NCBI GenBank assembly: GCA_964017145.1
Contig: OZ024840.1
Coordinates: forward strand, 1,798,001-1,862,000
Source: Agrocybe praecox
Taxonomy: Eukaryota; Basidiomycota; Agaricomycetes; Agaricales; Agrocybaceae
Direction of reading: 5' to 3'
DNA length: 64,000 bases
Shown: piece after piece, positions 11,395 to 23,345 of the stretch
How the letters are laid out: each line of letters opens with the position of its first letter
Position numbering within the stretch: position 1 is the first letter of the stretch
The notes under the pieces: generated by a model
Databases searched by the model: none
What the model saw: the letters and a program-made list of their open reading frames with translations, nothing else
Told to the model about the DNA's origin: nothing
Position numbers and translations under genes: made by a program

Positions 11395-12046
11395 ATGTTC
11401 AGCAAAATTTTTACTACCTTTTCTTTCTTCGTTCTCCTCTTCGCTGTCGCTTCAGCCTCTCCGAACCCCATGCCAACTCCTGCTCCAGTTCCTCAATTGG
11501 AGGAGCGTCAAAGTAAGAAATCTCTCTTTGTAAATCCCTGCATGTCTAATTTCACTACTACATAGTTGGTAATGTGATTTCTGCTATTACCGGGGGTGGT
11601 AAGTGGAGTACAATCCCGTAGATGGTTACTTGTGGTGCTCATACGTAACATGTAACACCTTAGCGGCTTCCGTTGGAAACCAAATCACAGCTGCAGCCGG
11701 TGATGTTGGAAGCGACTTTACCAGCATAGGCAACGGTGTCTTCCAAGGCGTCACTTGTATATATCTCTTTATTATTTTGTTGGATATTGACTGACCGTAC
11801 ACAACAGCTGTTGGAGGCAAAGCCCTCACGGTGATCACCAGTGAAGGTGGCCAAGCAATTACACTCGCTACCGATGGAGCTATTACTTCGGTCTTTGGAT
11901 CGGTATACACTGTGGCCACTGCTGCTGCTGCAAGTGAAGTTACATCAACGAAACCAAGCTCAGCATTCAGCGTGCAGACATCGCAAATCGTTGGTCTAGC
12001 CACGGTCATGTTTGGCGTTCTTACTGGAGCGCTCATCGCTCTATAA
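11395..12046 (+). CDS. Small secreted protein, predicted GPI-anchored
   Basis: Unknown function; predicted cell-surface protein of about 160 residues. The ATG begins MFSKIFTTFSFFVLLFAV, a clear signal peptide, followed by a short proline-rich pro-region (PNPMPTPAPVPQ) and EERQ. The mature part alternates small residues in quasi-repeats (GNQITAAAGDVG, GKALTVITSEGG, GQAITLATDGA), which suggests a beta-rich or coil-like surface protein. A Ser/Thr-rich stretch and the hydrophobic tail LATVMFGVLTGALIAL at the very C terminus fit GPI attachment. Four exons; phases agree at each junction (for example caa|a...tt for Ile, g...cg for Ala). A TATA box and CT-rich leader suggest high expression. No cysteine pattern of a hydrophobin or lectin is present. 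The next gene encodes a protein of the same architecture. Confidence 0.8.
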
Positions 12047-12442
12047 ATAGGTTTTATCCTTCGTGTTGTATTTATATCATACATAATAATTTTTGCCTTG
12101 CGCTCATGTTTCACCGCCACATATCTTGATGGGTGCGTTCGCCGGGATCGCATCAACGGTTGCCGCCATGAAAATGATATATAAACGCCAGGTCGAGAAA
12201 CTAGGGTTTCTTCACGCTCTGGCTAGCGACACTACAACCGTTACATCGGTTCTATCCACTTCATACGACGGCACGGTCCGCGTCAACAATTTCCAAGCTT
12301 TTGTAAAGCTCTTTCCATTACTCCTTCTCCAGTCCTTTTACGCCCCTCCAAAATTGACCAGCTGGACTGTCCAATTTCTGACCTTTGCACCTTGCTTTGA
12401 TTACACATTCTTTTTTACACTTGAAATAATCGAAGCGGAAAA
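12047..12442 (+). other. Intergenic region between the two GPI-protein genes
   Basis: Contains tatataaa at 12178-12185 and a long pyrimidine-rich leader before the ATG at 12443. The TATA-to-ATG distance of about 260 bases is long and a spliced 5' leader is possible. I see no separate gene. Confidence 0.5.
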
Positions 12443-13610
12443 ATGTTTGGCAAAATAGTTTCGAAAGAATTCTGTACTGTCTTCTTCCTCCTGGCACATG
12501 TCGCTGGAATGGCGTATGGTGCACCTGTCGTTCTCCGTCAGCGCCAGGTCGACGAGAGCACGAACGGTACCCATGTAGAGATCGTGCCCCTTGTTCCCGG
12601 GGCCCAGATTGACCGTATGTTCATACTGTATGTAGCGGAGGTATATATTATAACTGAGTTATTTGCAGCCGTCCTCGTCGATCTGTGGGATAGAGTATCG
12701 AATTTGCAGTTGCAAGTGGACCAAGGTGCGTTGTGTTGTCGCGGTGTACGAGCAAGTACTAAGATAGTACAATAGCACAACCCGGTGCTCCAGGACTCGA
12801 CGCATTGGTTCAAGAGTTGAATGATACAAAGGCTTCGCGTGAGTGTTCAGTGTATTTAGGAGATGCATATTGGATTATTGACGGGTTAATTGCGAAATTC
12901 AGTCGACCAACGCCTTAATGGCGTTGCCGTCCTTTCTACGGTCGCGAACACTCCTGCCCAACCAACAGCAACACAAGCAGTAGCCTCAACCATTACAGAA
13001 ACAGTTTCGACCACAACACTTCCTGCCGAACCCTCTTCCACTCAGTCTGCGTCTACTACAGGTTCTGCAAGTCCAAGCACCACAACTCTACCACCCTCTA
13101 CTTCAATCAACACTGATGGTCAGTCAACTCTATGGCTCAGTTACTTTCTCAATCCATAATGACTGAGTTCATTCACTCATTTTACAGTACCTGTGGTTAC
13201 AGTCGTCACTCAAGTGGGCACTTCGATAGTCGTACTGGCTTCTCAAGGAGTGACACGCACAATCACTTTGGCGACGATCACAGGTGTGCAGAGCGCTACA
13301 CCGACATCCAGTGCTGTGGTTAGCAGCGCTCTGCCCAGTGGCGCGTCTGCGTCTGCGTCAGGGTCAACCCCCAATGCAAGTATTGCCACTGCACCAGCTT
13401 CGAGTGCAACTTTGACCAGTATTCCAACCCAAGCGAGTGCTGTCGCCGCTGCTCAAGGAGGGTGAGTAATTTGTTACAGTTTTATCCTCATGAGCTAATA
13501 ATGGTGGCTTGTATTTTAGCTTCAATTCAGGTGCTTCAAATTTGGACCTAGCAGGATCGCAGATGATTATGGGTTTGATAATAGCGTTGGTAGTAAGCGT
13601 TCTGTTGTAA
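12443..13610 (+). CDS. Ser/Thr-rich (mucin-like) surface protein, predicted GPI-anchored
   Basis: Unknown function; predicted cell-wall or plasma-membrane glycoprotein. It starts MFGKIVSKEFCTVFFLLAHV, a signal peptide ending near MAYGA, followed by RQRQVDESTNGTHV with an N-glycosylation sequon. Small exons then encode a short helical stretch (LVDLWDRVSNLQLQVDQ, then GLDALVQELNDTKAS). A long Ser/Thr/Ala/Pro-rich region follows, suited to dense O-mannosylation, interrupted by a hydrophobic block resembling TVVTQVGTSIVVLASQG. The last exon gives MIMGLIIALVVSVLL then stop, a typical GPI signal. Seven exons. It shares MFxKI, a pro-like RQ-containing segment, the S/T stalk and the GPI tail with the upstream gene and is probably a distant tandem relative, but this is inference. 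Confidence 0.78.
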
Positions 13611-13843
13611 GCAACGTCAAGAATTGGATAATTGCACTTGCTGGAATGTGTCATAATCGCCATTTGTACTCTCGAAGACAGTGGCAAGTTATTTCGGAGC
13701 AATAAAAGCTCTCAATACTTTTGAAATGAGCGTAGACGTAGACATACAAATGGACATCAAAGCCCATTTGCTCGCGATCAACCTTCCATGCAATCTATTG
13801 CAAAATGTTTTCTCTAAGGACAGAAACGCGTGAGCGTGCAACT

Positions 13844-14530
13844 TTACTCGGCCTGAGACAGGTCCTTGTTGACCTATTCACAGTTATTAGTAGTGTTAGC
13901 GTCAAGAGACGCGTAGAAATCACGACGCACATGTTGGTTGAAGAAGAGGGAGTTCATTCCCCAGGGATAAGGCTTGGAGCGTCTGTTCAAGTAGTCGTAC
14001 GAAGGTGTTTCAGGGAGCTCTCCGCCGTTCTCGTGCTTGATGTGCTCGATGTGTGCAGCGTGCTCGACTTCAGCGTTGTAGACCCAGGCAATGCAGACAG
14101 CGACTGGCGGAGGATTTGTGTGAGGATATGGTGCATTTCAGACTACGGCATTGAAGGACCTACTGGCTGGGACGCAAACGTAGAAGCTAGGGCGAGAGCA
14201 TCAATTACAATCTATCCCAACCTCCATCAATCGAGAACCGGTCTAGAACATACCTGATTTTCCTCCAGAGGTCAGAGGCCTCTGCAACACGCAAAGCAAG
14301 TAGAGGTGAAGTGAGTGATTTCGAACTATGTGGCTCAAAATCTGGTGTCAGGACTCACCAGCAGCGTGGTGAGTAAGATTCTGGTCCTCCTTGATGTACT
14401 GTTGGAGAGCCTCCTTCTCGGCGATACTTTCCGTTGTAGCTGTCGAGTAAAATCGGGGCTTGGCTGCCTGGAGACGCGAAGGAGCGCGAGCGGCAATACG
14501 CCTGGAGAGAGTGCGTGCAGCAAAAGACAT
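13844..14530 (-). CDS. COX13: Cytochrome c oxidase subunit VIa (Cox13), mitochondrial
   Basis: Nuclear-encoded single-span subunit of respiratory complex IV in the inner mitochondrial membrane. The N terminus (MSFAARTLSRRIAARAPSR...YST) is a classic arginine-rich presequence. The mature part reads EKEALQQYIKEDQNLTHHAA, ASDLWRKISFYVCVPAIAVC as the membrane helix, then EVEHAAHIEHIKHENGG, PSYDYLNRRSKPYPWG and NSLFFNQHVNKDLSQAE. Five exons; the phase at each junction restores the family sequence (agc for Ser before FYVCVP, atc for Ile after VPA). The ATG at 14530 is chosen over an in-frame one further up because it gives the presequence. It is convergent with the GPI-protein gene and divergent from RPN2, separated by about 200 bases that must hold both promoters. 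Confidence 0.95.
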
Positions 14531-14732
14531 TGCTGGCGAGTGTTTAGGAGATAGGGTTAAATTGAAGGAGTGAGGATGGCAACACAAGGGTTATTTCGGA
14601 GGAGCGCCGTTATATTTGCCTTTGTTTGGATTGAGGGCGACCGCGTGCAAGGACGCGTCACCTTCAGATTCAGTGTTCGGTCAATAGCTCTGGAATCATA
14701 ACCCTTTCACTTCTCCCTTTTACTTTTCCATT

Positions 14733-17700
14733 ATGGTTCGACCACAATCATCAGCCGCTGGCGTGCTCGCGCTGCTCCAAGAGCCGGATCCTATATTCAA
14801 ACAGCATGCCCTGAAGGCTTTGAATCCACTCGTACCTCAATTTTGGGCAGAGATCTCAGAACACATTGCCTCTATGTATGCCTTGTCGGTTTCATACATG
14901 GATGAGTTACGATAATTAACGCGTATTGACACAGTGAGGCCCTATATGAAAGCGACGAACTTCCGAAACCTGCAAGAGATGCTGCAGCATTGGTCGCAAG
15001 CAAAGTGTACTATTTCCTCGGCGAATACGACGAAGCGCTTTCCTTTGCTCTAGGGTCTGGAAACGCGTTCCAAGCGGAAGCTCGTGTGGAGGGATCAGAA
15101 GAATATGTAGAGACGATAGTGTGTGCGTAATCATCGACCGCGTTTTGGTATTCCTATGCTTACCATTTCAACAGCCAAAGCAATCGATCGCTATGTGCAA
15201 GCGCGCTCCGACGAGCAGTCTGGTAGCAAAGAGAAAATCGACCCTCGCCTCCAAACTACTATCGAGGGTATCTTTAACCGCTGTATTGCGGAAGGAGAGT
15301 TTAAGCAGGTATGTTATAATTGCACATAATCAGCCTCTTGTGGCTCTTATTGATCTGCTCTGCCAAGGCCATCGGTATTGCTTTAGAATCCCATCGACTG
15401 GATATTATATCTGCGATTTACTCGAAAACGAAAGATATCAACCTATTATCATATGCAATGGAAGGTGTTCTTGATACCGGATTTTCTCTCTCATACCGCG
15501 ACCAAGTCCTCCGATTCTTATTCCCCCTGTTCCCTCGACCGACTGCTGGTGATGGATCCCCACATGTGCACGCATTGACACGAATGTTGGTCACCTTAAG
15601 CGACCCTTCCTTAACTATTCCTCTTCTATCATCCCTTGTACGAAACGAACAACTACTGGCGTATCAATTTGCGTTCGACCTTGTGGAAGGTGGTTCGCAA
15701 GATTTCCTCGAGACCCTAAGAACGGATTTACCGGAAGGTGATCAGGTAATTACTTTTATTGGTTTGAAATGGTTTCGATATCTTACCAAATTCACAGACA
15801 ACCAAACCCATATACGACAAGTTACGGACTATTCTCACTGGAAAAGAATCCGTGAAACTCTATCGGGAATTCCTCAAGCGCAACAATCAAACCGACCTTG
15901 CCATCCTAAAGAACACCAAAGTAAGTTGCATATTTCATCAAATCAATAATGTGGCATATTTTAATGTTGTGAATTAGGACACTCTTGAACCCAGATCCTC
16001 AATTTACCACACTGCACTCACTCTTCAAAATGCTTTCATGCATGCTGGAACAACGTCTGATATCTTCCTTCGAGAGAATCTAGAGTGGCTTGGCCTGGCC
16101 TCAAATTGGTCAAAGTTCTCAGCTACTGCTGGCTTGGGAGTCATCCACAAAGGCTACTTTGAACAAGGCCAGACCATTTTGGGACCTTACCTTCCTCAAG
16201 CCGGAGGTGAAAGCAACGTTCCAGGAGCCAACTACTCTGAAGGTGGTGCACTGTACGCGCTCGGTCTAGTTAATGCTGGATGTGGTAGTTCAGTTACCAC
16301 TTACTTACGCGAAGCTCTCAAAGCTGCGCAGGGTGAAGTCGTGCAACACGGTGCTGCTCTAGGTCTTGGTGTCGCGGGTATGGGATCCAAGAGCATGGAA
16401 GCCTTCGAAGACTTGAAGAGCGTCCTGTTCACTGACTCAGCCGTTGCCGGAGAAGCATCAGGCTACGCTATGGGTCTGGTGATGTTGGGAACAGCAGCGG
16501 CTGAGCCTGTCCGCGAGATGCTGCAATACGCTCGTGATACTCAGCACGAAAAAATCATTCGAGGTCTTGCTATGGGTACTGCGTTCATCTACTACGGTAA
16601 ACAGGAACAAGCAGATGAAACGATTAAGGTCCTTTTGGCTGAGAAGGTACGATGCTATCCTTTGGACTTTTTTTGTTTGCCTGATCTTTGTTATATTAGG
16701 ATCCGATTCTCAGGTATGGTGGTGTTTATACATTGGCGCTCGCATATGCTGGAACTGCCAACAACGATGCTGTCCGCAAACTTTTACACATCGCAGTTTC
16801 GGATACCTCTGATGACGTTCGCCGTGCTGCTGTCACATCCCTCGCCTTCCTTCTGTTCAAGAACCCAGGACAGGTTCCTCGCGTTGTACAACTGTTAAGT
16901 GAGAGCTACAACCCTCACGTTCGATGCGGTGCGACCCTTGCTCTTGGAATTGCTTGTGCTGGAACGGGCTTGCAGGTTTGTGATTTATCTGTATGCACCC
17001 AAAGATATTCTAATCAATCCCTTGCAGGATGCCATCGAAATTTTGGAACCCATGACGAAGGATAGCGTTGATTTCGTTCGTCAAGGCGCTTTCATTGCCC
17101 TCGGGATGATTCTTGTAGAACAATCGGAAGCTTCTTCGCCATCCCTAGCACCTACCCGTGCCAAATATACCAAGGTTATCTCAGACAAACATGAAGACCC
17201 CATGGCTCGTTTCGGTGCCGCCATTGGTCAAGGCTTCATTGATGCTGGTGGCAGGAACGTAACAATCAGCCTCCAGAGTCGTGCTGGAAGTACAAATACT
17301 AGTGCGATTGTGGGTATGGTGCTTTTCTGTCAGTTCTGGTATTGGTATCCCCTCGCGCACTGTGCTTGTTTATCTTTCTCCCCTACGGGTATCATTGGTC
17401 TCAACGGTGACCTCAAGGTATGTCTATAACAGCTCTGGTTTTCATCTTAATTCACCTTGTTTTTCAGGCTCCTAAATTTGAATATATCTCGAATGCTAGA
17501 CCCAGCTTGTTTGCTTATCCTTCAACTACGAAACCACCGAAGAAAGAGACTGTTACCAAGGTTGCTGCCGCCGTTTTGTCGACAACAGCGAAGGTCAAGG
17601 CTAGAGAAAAGAGGAAGGCTGCTGCTGAAGGGGAGGGCATGGACCTGGTCAGTGCTGGCTTTCTTTCGCTTGCCTGAGAAATTTACTGATGTAATTCTCT

Positions 17701-18326
17701 CAGGATAAAACTGAGGCAGATGCAGACGTTGAGATGAAGGAAGACGCCCCCAAGGATGGAGACGTTTCACCTATCATCCAGTCTGTTTCCAATCTTTCAG
17801 ACGAAAATAAGGCCTCAACCTCAAAAACTAAGAAGGCAGAACCATCATCCGAACTTCGACCTAATTTCTCTCGTGTCACCCCTGCCCAACTTGGGTACAT
17901 CACTTTCCCAACGGATGGCCGATATCAACCCGTCAGGGCAGTGTCATCGAAGACATCACTTTCAAAGACTGGCAAAGCCGTTGCTGCTCCTATTTCACCT
18001 ACCTCAACACTGGGACTGGGCTCGGAGAGATATGCCGGAGGAGGTGGTATTTTGATTTTATCTGATTTACGACCAAACGAAGAAGCCGAATTCATCGAAT
18101 TCGAAACTACTTCTCCTGCGCCTCCTGCCACTGAGGCCGCGCCAGCAGCTGCAGTGCAGCCAACACCCGCTGCCGCTCCCACCGGTTTACACATCGCTTT
18201 GGACGAGAGTACACCCGATGCTGATCCTCCAGAAGTATTTGAGGTATGTTAATTTGCACATCAATTGCCTGAGCTTTTCTCATGTAACTTTTTTTTTTAC
18301 AGTACCCTTTCGACAATGATACATAG
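14733..18326 (+). CDS. RPN2: 26S proteasome regulatory subunit Rpn2 (PSMD1)
   Basis: Largest base subunit of the 19S regulatory particle; scaffold that binds Rpn1, Rpn13 and the ATPase ring in nucleus and cytoplasm. About 1,000 residues over more than ten exons. It starts with [21 protein letters not shown], then a helical N-terminal domain. The PC repeats that form the toroid follow from about 16040, with telltale [67 protein letters not shown] and [10 protein letters not shown] lysine/alanine-rich linker (17560-17830) precedes the C-terminal domain ([15 protein letters not shown], then an alanine/proline-rich stretch). The last exon encodes YPFDNDT and stop. The C-terminal end is where Rpn13 binds in other species. 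All parts look intact. Confidence 0.96.
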
Positions 18327-18488
18327 AAGATGACGCTATAATACGCAATCGATGTTTTTTTTAATCATGTTTTCTCTCAATACTATTTTTGTCTATGTCT
18401 TTCGCGCTTTGTCATTCTTGAGAACTTGAAGGTCCTATTCCATCTGTGATGTATTTAAGCGGTTCTTTTCTCGTTCCAAACCATCATC

Positions 18489-19627
18489 ATGGCTACCTCA
18501 CACACCCGTATTCGAGTTGCTATCCTCGACGATTATCAAGGTGTCGCACTAACAAGCGCTGATTGGTCTTCTTTGAAAGAAAGAGTTACTATCGATGTAT
18601 TCCAGGATACTCTCCTTGACGAGGATGCTCTTGTCGAGAGACTGAAGAATTTTCAAATAATCTGTGCAATGCGCGAGCGGACCAAATTTCCACGTTCGCT
18701 GTTGGATAGACTACCAAATCTAAAGTCTGTTGCCGCTTCTTTTTTAGTAGAAATGCCAGATTGAACGTAGTTTTTTATGTCTAGGTTAATCGCTACGACA
18801 GGAATGAGGAACCTTGGCATTGACTCTGTTTATGCTAAAGAAAAAGGGATAGTCGTTTCTGGAACAGGTTCAGGGGGAAACGCTACTGTTGAGCATATTT
18901 GGGCGCTGCTTTTGGCTACTGTTCGATATATCACAGTGGAAGATGCAAATACAAAAGCTGGAAATCCCCAGTGGCAAAGCACGATGCCAATGGGATTGGC
19001 TGGCAGAACACTCGGGCTAATTGGAGTCGGGAAGTTAGGAAAGGCAACAGCAACAGTGGGTTTTTGCGTCTTGTGATTTCTACACCAAATAAATCTTTCC
19101 GCAGATTGCTAAGGCTTTCAACATGAAAGTCACTGCATGGTCACCGAACTTGACTCCAGAACGAGCGTCCGAGGCTGGAGTCGAATTTTCAGCGACCAAA
19201 GAAGATTTGCTAAAGAATAGCGACATTGTGTCGTTGCAAATAGTGCTATCGGAATCCACGCGTCATATCATAACCAAAAAGGACCTTTCTCTGATGAAAC
19301 CGACAGCCTATCTCATTAATACTTCGCGAGGGCCGCTTGTTGATGAAACTGCTTTATTAGAGATATTAGAGGAAGAAAAAATAGCAGGGGCTGGGTTGGA
19401 TGTCTTCGACATCGAACCCCTTCCTCTTGACCACCCTATTCGCAAGGCAAAACGCGTCACTCTGAGCCCACATACAGGATATCTTGCCGACAACAATTAT
19501 GCTGTGTGTATTCCGGATCTAGCTGAGAAATGGCATTTGGGCTGACGCAAAATTTCAGGTTTTCTGGGGGCAAACCGTTGAGAATATTGAGGCATTCCTG
19601 AATGGAAACCCAAGAAATATATTGTAG
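18489..19627 (+). CDS. D-isomer-specific 2-hydroxyacid dehydrogenase family protein
   Basis: NAD(P)-dependent oxidoreductase of the phosphoglycerate/glyoxylate reductase superfamily, interconverting a 2-oxoacid and a D-2-hydroxyacid; the substrate is not predictable. About 320 residues in four exons. An apparent stop near 18762 is inside an intron (aa|gtctgt ... ctag|g), restoring LPNLKLIATTGMRN. The Rossmann nucleotide site is GLIGVGKLGKATA. Catalytic residues are the Arg of NTSRGPLVDE, the Glu of LDVFDIEPLP and the His of LSPHTGY. The last exon encodes VFWGQTVENIEAFLNGNP. It starts MATSHTRIRVAILDDYQGV. It ends 107 bases from the end of a convergent P450 gene. This might be a small accessory metabolic locus, but two genes are not proof of a cluster. 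Confidence 0.93.
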
Positions 19628-19733
19628 TGTTTCAATACTAAGGTCTCTTGTATATTTGAAGTTTTTTTTGTTCAAGTCATACTGTCGCGATGATATTCCT
19701 TGTTCTGGTGGTATGTCTTCATATAATTGGGCT

Positions 19734-21983
19734 TCAAAGGGTAACTGTGCTGATATCCAACTTGGCTGTTTCAATAAACTTTTTCGTGTCGTTTGAACGG
19801 GGAGAAACCTTAATTTGGAATGGCTTTGGGTGACTGCATGCATTTTCGTCAAGAGACGTAATTTCAATGCGGGAAAATGACTGTACCTGTTCAACCCGTC
19901 CCCGAATTCAATTTTGGCTTCAATAACTTTTCCATTTGCATCGGTAAGATTTGAAATGTTGAAAGCTGAAAGAATCGATGTCATGGCAAGCCAAGCCGTG
20001 TTCATTGCGAGATATCGACCGGGACAGATCCTACCAGTAGGAAAGTCTATCGTAAACGCTTCGACGTATATAAGGAATTCAAGCCCTCCTACCGTCTGCC
20101 ATATCCGAATGCTCCAGCGATTATGGGATCCATCTGAACATTATCTTTGCCATCTTTAGCAATGAAACGTTCGGGTTGATATAGAGATGGTTCTGGGTAA
20201 ATGTTTTCATCGTGCAGGATCGCCCTTGCGAAGATCCGTCACTTCCATTGTCAACTGCAGTCTTTCATGGAACAGTGACTTACCAGACATTTGCCACCAC
20301 GGTTGCACCTGTGTCTAATATGAGTGCTGAAGATAATTAGCCATGTAAACGTTCTTACCGGCCGGGATCCTGTAACCTTCGTACACATCTTCTTGGAGTA
20401 CACGGTGAGGAAGTGCTAAAAACGGAAGTGTGTTAAATAGGGCATCGAAGGGACAAAATGCCTACCCAGAGGGGTAACTATGCCCCATCTCATCGTTTCT
20501 AGTAACATCGCTTCTATGTATGGCATAGAAGGCCTGTCGTTGAATTCAGGCAGTCTATTCCTTCCAACGACTTTATCGATTTCATCCTGTGCCTTCCGCT
20601 GAACTTCTGGGAAGTTCACCATAGCTAATAGCCATGAGTGCATGAGAGACGTCGTCTAATAGATAGACGAGTTGAGTAATCAGAGTTTAATGACGCAAAG
20701 ATTCAATGCATATCTCACCGTATCCGATCCAGCTGAGGTACTCGAAATTTCAGTCCATGTAGAAACAAACGCCGTAAGCAAATCCCACTAACCTAGATAA
20801 ACCATTCCAGCACAATTCTTGATAATTTCTTCCTCAGTATCTAGGTCAAGATTGCCCTCTCTCTTGGTCTTCTCGAGGTTATCGTAGACAAATGACTGCT
20901 TTGCAACGCCTTTGGCCTTAAAAAAAAGACCGGTTTAAATGTATCAGGCAAGTTACTGGAACTTAGTATAGCAACTTACAATATCTTCTTTTACCATGTT
21001 GAATGGAATGTCGACCAAACTTCGAGTATCGAGGGCCCATATTGCTGCCTTTCTTTTGAAGTCTGCACCAGGAAACCATTCTAATGGTGATTTAGTAACA
21101 AGGTTAAATAATCATCAAAAACCAGTAAATTAGATACACACCTGGTACATATTTAAGGATAGGAATATATTCCACTAAATAATTCCCTGCATGAACGACA
21201 TGTAAGAGCGGTGGAACAGCCTTATGGACTAGTGCGACGTAGAAATCATTTTCTGCTTTGACTTCGTAGCCGTACGCGGCGCTGAGGACGACAGAACTGA
21301 TATATCTAGAGCAGATATAAGGTCAGCCTTCATGCGACGTCTTGAATCAGTTACGCACTGCTTCACATGGTCTGAATATTTTTCCGGCGTTTGTAAAAGT
21401 TGTTCTAAGAGATTGACGGCGACCTTCTTCTGTATAGGATAATAGGATGCCAAATTACGAGGCTGGAAATATTGATGAAAACGTCGTCTATGGCGTCTAG
21501 ATATTCAATTGAGTAGGCATGGATAAATGGCACAAGAGCGAAGAGAGTAACCTCCAGCGGTCGGTGTAATGCATATGGGCAAAATCCCAATCCCAATCCA
21601 TAAGTTCACTTGCCATTATCTAGGCAAAAGCGATACTCAGCGGTGATATATGGAATCAGGAAAAAATCTTTGATACCAACCATTCTAGGTCTGTCAGAAT
21701 AATTGGAAGATCTTTTTTCCAATAATTCCATTGTGGCCTTGAACGAATTCAAGATGATTGTACTAGTGCCAAAGACCTTCAAGTGCATGACATCGCCGTA
21801 TCTCTTCGCCCAATCCGCATATGTGTGCCACGCATAATGGTCCGGTATATCATGAATATTTCCGATTACAGGGTAACCTCGAGGGCCTGGGGGTAGAGGT
21901 AGCGAAGCCAACCGCTTTTTCCTAAGAAAAAGAAGTACCATGAAGAATCCAAGTAGATAGATATACACGGCGCTGGAAAGCAT
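19734..21983 (-). CDS. Cytochrome P450 monooxygenase
   Basis: Membrane-anchored haem-thiolate monooxygenase of the ER, acting with NADPH-P450 reductase; substrate unknown. About 530 residues over a dozen small exons. The N terminus MLSSAVYIYLLGFFMVLLFL is the anchor, followed by the proline hinge LPLPPGPRGYPVIGN. Further marks: AGSDT (I-helix), ETMR as the ExxR motif in AMLLETMRWG, QPERF, and the haem motif AFGYGRRICPGRYLAMN. An intron splits the haem motif between GRR and ICPG; without it the motif seems one residue short. The C terminus is NSHPKPFQIKVSPRS then DISTVTL and stop, after a final intron. A TATA box lies about 50 bases upstream. Family resemblance is to the large basidiomycete groups often annotated as O-methylsterigmatocystin oxidoreductase-like. 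I give no CYP number. Confidence 0.93.
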
Positions 21984-22028
21984 ATCGAAGGATGTGGTAT
22001 AATGCTTTGACGTTTACGCTCCAGTGTT

Positions 22029-22036
22029 CTTATATA
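22029..22036 (-). promoter_or_regulatory. TATA box of the P450 gene
   Basis: tatataag on the minus strand, 46 bases upstream of the P450 start codon at 21983. Confidence 0.6.
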
Positions 22037-22599
22037 TTAGCAGTCTTCAGCTTCCAGAATAACTGAGATGAAAGTTTGTCCCTGTGGAGAGTGGGTAAGC
22101 CAAGCAAGCCGGCGGTACGGCACACATGGCACAAATTTCAGGCGTGGATTCCATGAGAATCTATGCATTTTGATACGAGTAAGTCGTCTATTCAAAGCAG
22201 TGGCGACTTAACTTACACATAGTTATGATGCTTTCCGTGTGATGAGGTCATAATCAGATTCCACAAACCGGCCGATCAATGACTAATTCCTGGTAACTTG
22301 AACTTCTTCCCTATTTTAACATTTGAGGTTGACGAATCAAGTTGTGATCTTGACATCCAGGGAGACTATGGCATCATGTGGCTATAGAGGGGTTACACAC
22401 AGTCAAATGAGTAAACAGCTTCAGAAAAAAAACGGCGGTCTTGAAATAGTCGGGGTTGTGTCGAGGTCCAAAACCGAGCATAATATAGGGGACTCCTGTT
22501 ATTGCCATTGCATATTTCTTGATATTTACAAAAGCGGCAAGGTATTGTACGAGACGTCGTCTCGAGTACATAGGTTTATTCCAACACGGGCTGGGGTCC

Positions 22600-23345
22600 G
22601 AATAATACAGGTAGCGACCATGTTGTCGATATGTTTCTTCGAGTCTTTGGATCGCGGTGTGATCTTGATCTGGAAAGACTTTGGTTGCCTTTGAAGGTAG
22701 AGGTCTGTGCCGTAAAATGACAGGAAGAGTTGGGAAATAACTGCACCCATCGGTGAACTCGATTTCTTTGTCGTTGTCGTTGGGCTTAGATATGTCGAAG
22801 ACCGTAAGTATAGCCGTCATGGCAGGCCATGCTCAGTCCATTGCAAAGTAGCGACTGGGTCGAATTCTAAGGCATGTGGTGCTTCAGTAAAATAGAGCAC
22901 ATCGTAATGATATCTCCTACCGTCTACAGTAACCAAAAGTACCGGCGACGATAGGGTCCGCTTGTACATCTCTTTTGTTATCACCTACGATGAACCGCTC
23001 AGGACGATTCCTTTGCCCACTTTGGATCGGTGATCCATGCATGTTCTTGAGGTATGTCATAAACAACGAGAGCTTTTCTTTCCTGATATACAATAATACC
23101 CCCACGATGGACGTCAGTGAATGGAGAAATGCGCTAAAAGCCATATTGGTGGTTAGGGATCGCATCTCCAAACACACAGACCTTGATAACCTAGAGAAAT
23201 AACTTTAGTCCAATAGTGCATTGAGTGTCGCACCGGCAACGGGAATAAATTGAATCCCGTGTAGCATAATGTGGCTGGTTCTCTGTATGTGAAACCAACA
23301 GTGCATCTGTCTTTTGAAGAGAAATATTTGTAGGGCAGATATTAG
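22600..23345 (-). pseudogene. Decayed cytochrome P450 (C-terminal part only)
   Basis: Relic of a P450 related to the intact gene just downstream. Recognisable pieces in order on the minus strand: HTENQPHY and IPVAGATL (strand beta-1 region, in different frames, so a frameshift lies between), RNRPERFIVGD, DPIVAGTFGYCRR, then after an intron IRPSRYFAMD, stop, AWPAMTAILTVFDIS, and QPKSFQIKITPRS. Lesions: the haem-ligand Cys of the ICPGR motif reads as Arg in IRPSR, the next Trp position is TGA, and I find no N-terminal two-thirds. The intron between GYCRR and the haem motif sits where it does in the neighbour, which supports descent by gene duplication. It cannot encode a working P450. The exact ends of the relic are uncertain. 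Confidence 0.88.

Noticed and set aside
18750..18785. Apparent stop codon truncating the 2-hydroxyacid dehydrogenase
   Set aside because: It lies within an intron (gtctgt...ctag); splicing restores LPNLKLIATTGMRN.
19457..20005. 182-codon minus-strand frame running from the P450 end into the dehydrogenase gene
   Set aside because: It only reads through the last P450 intron; splicing gives a normal P450 C terminus ending at 19734.
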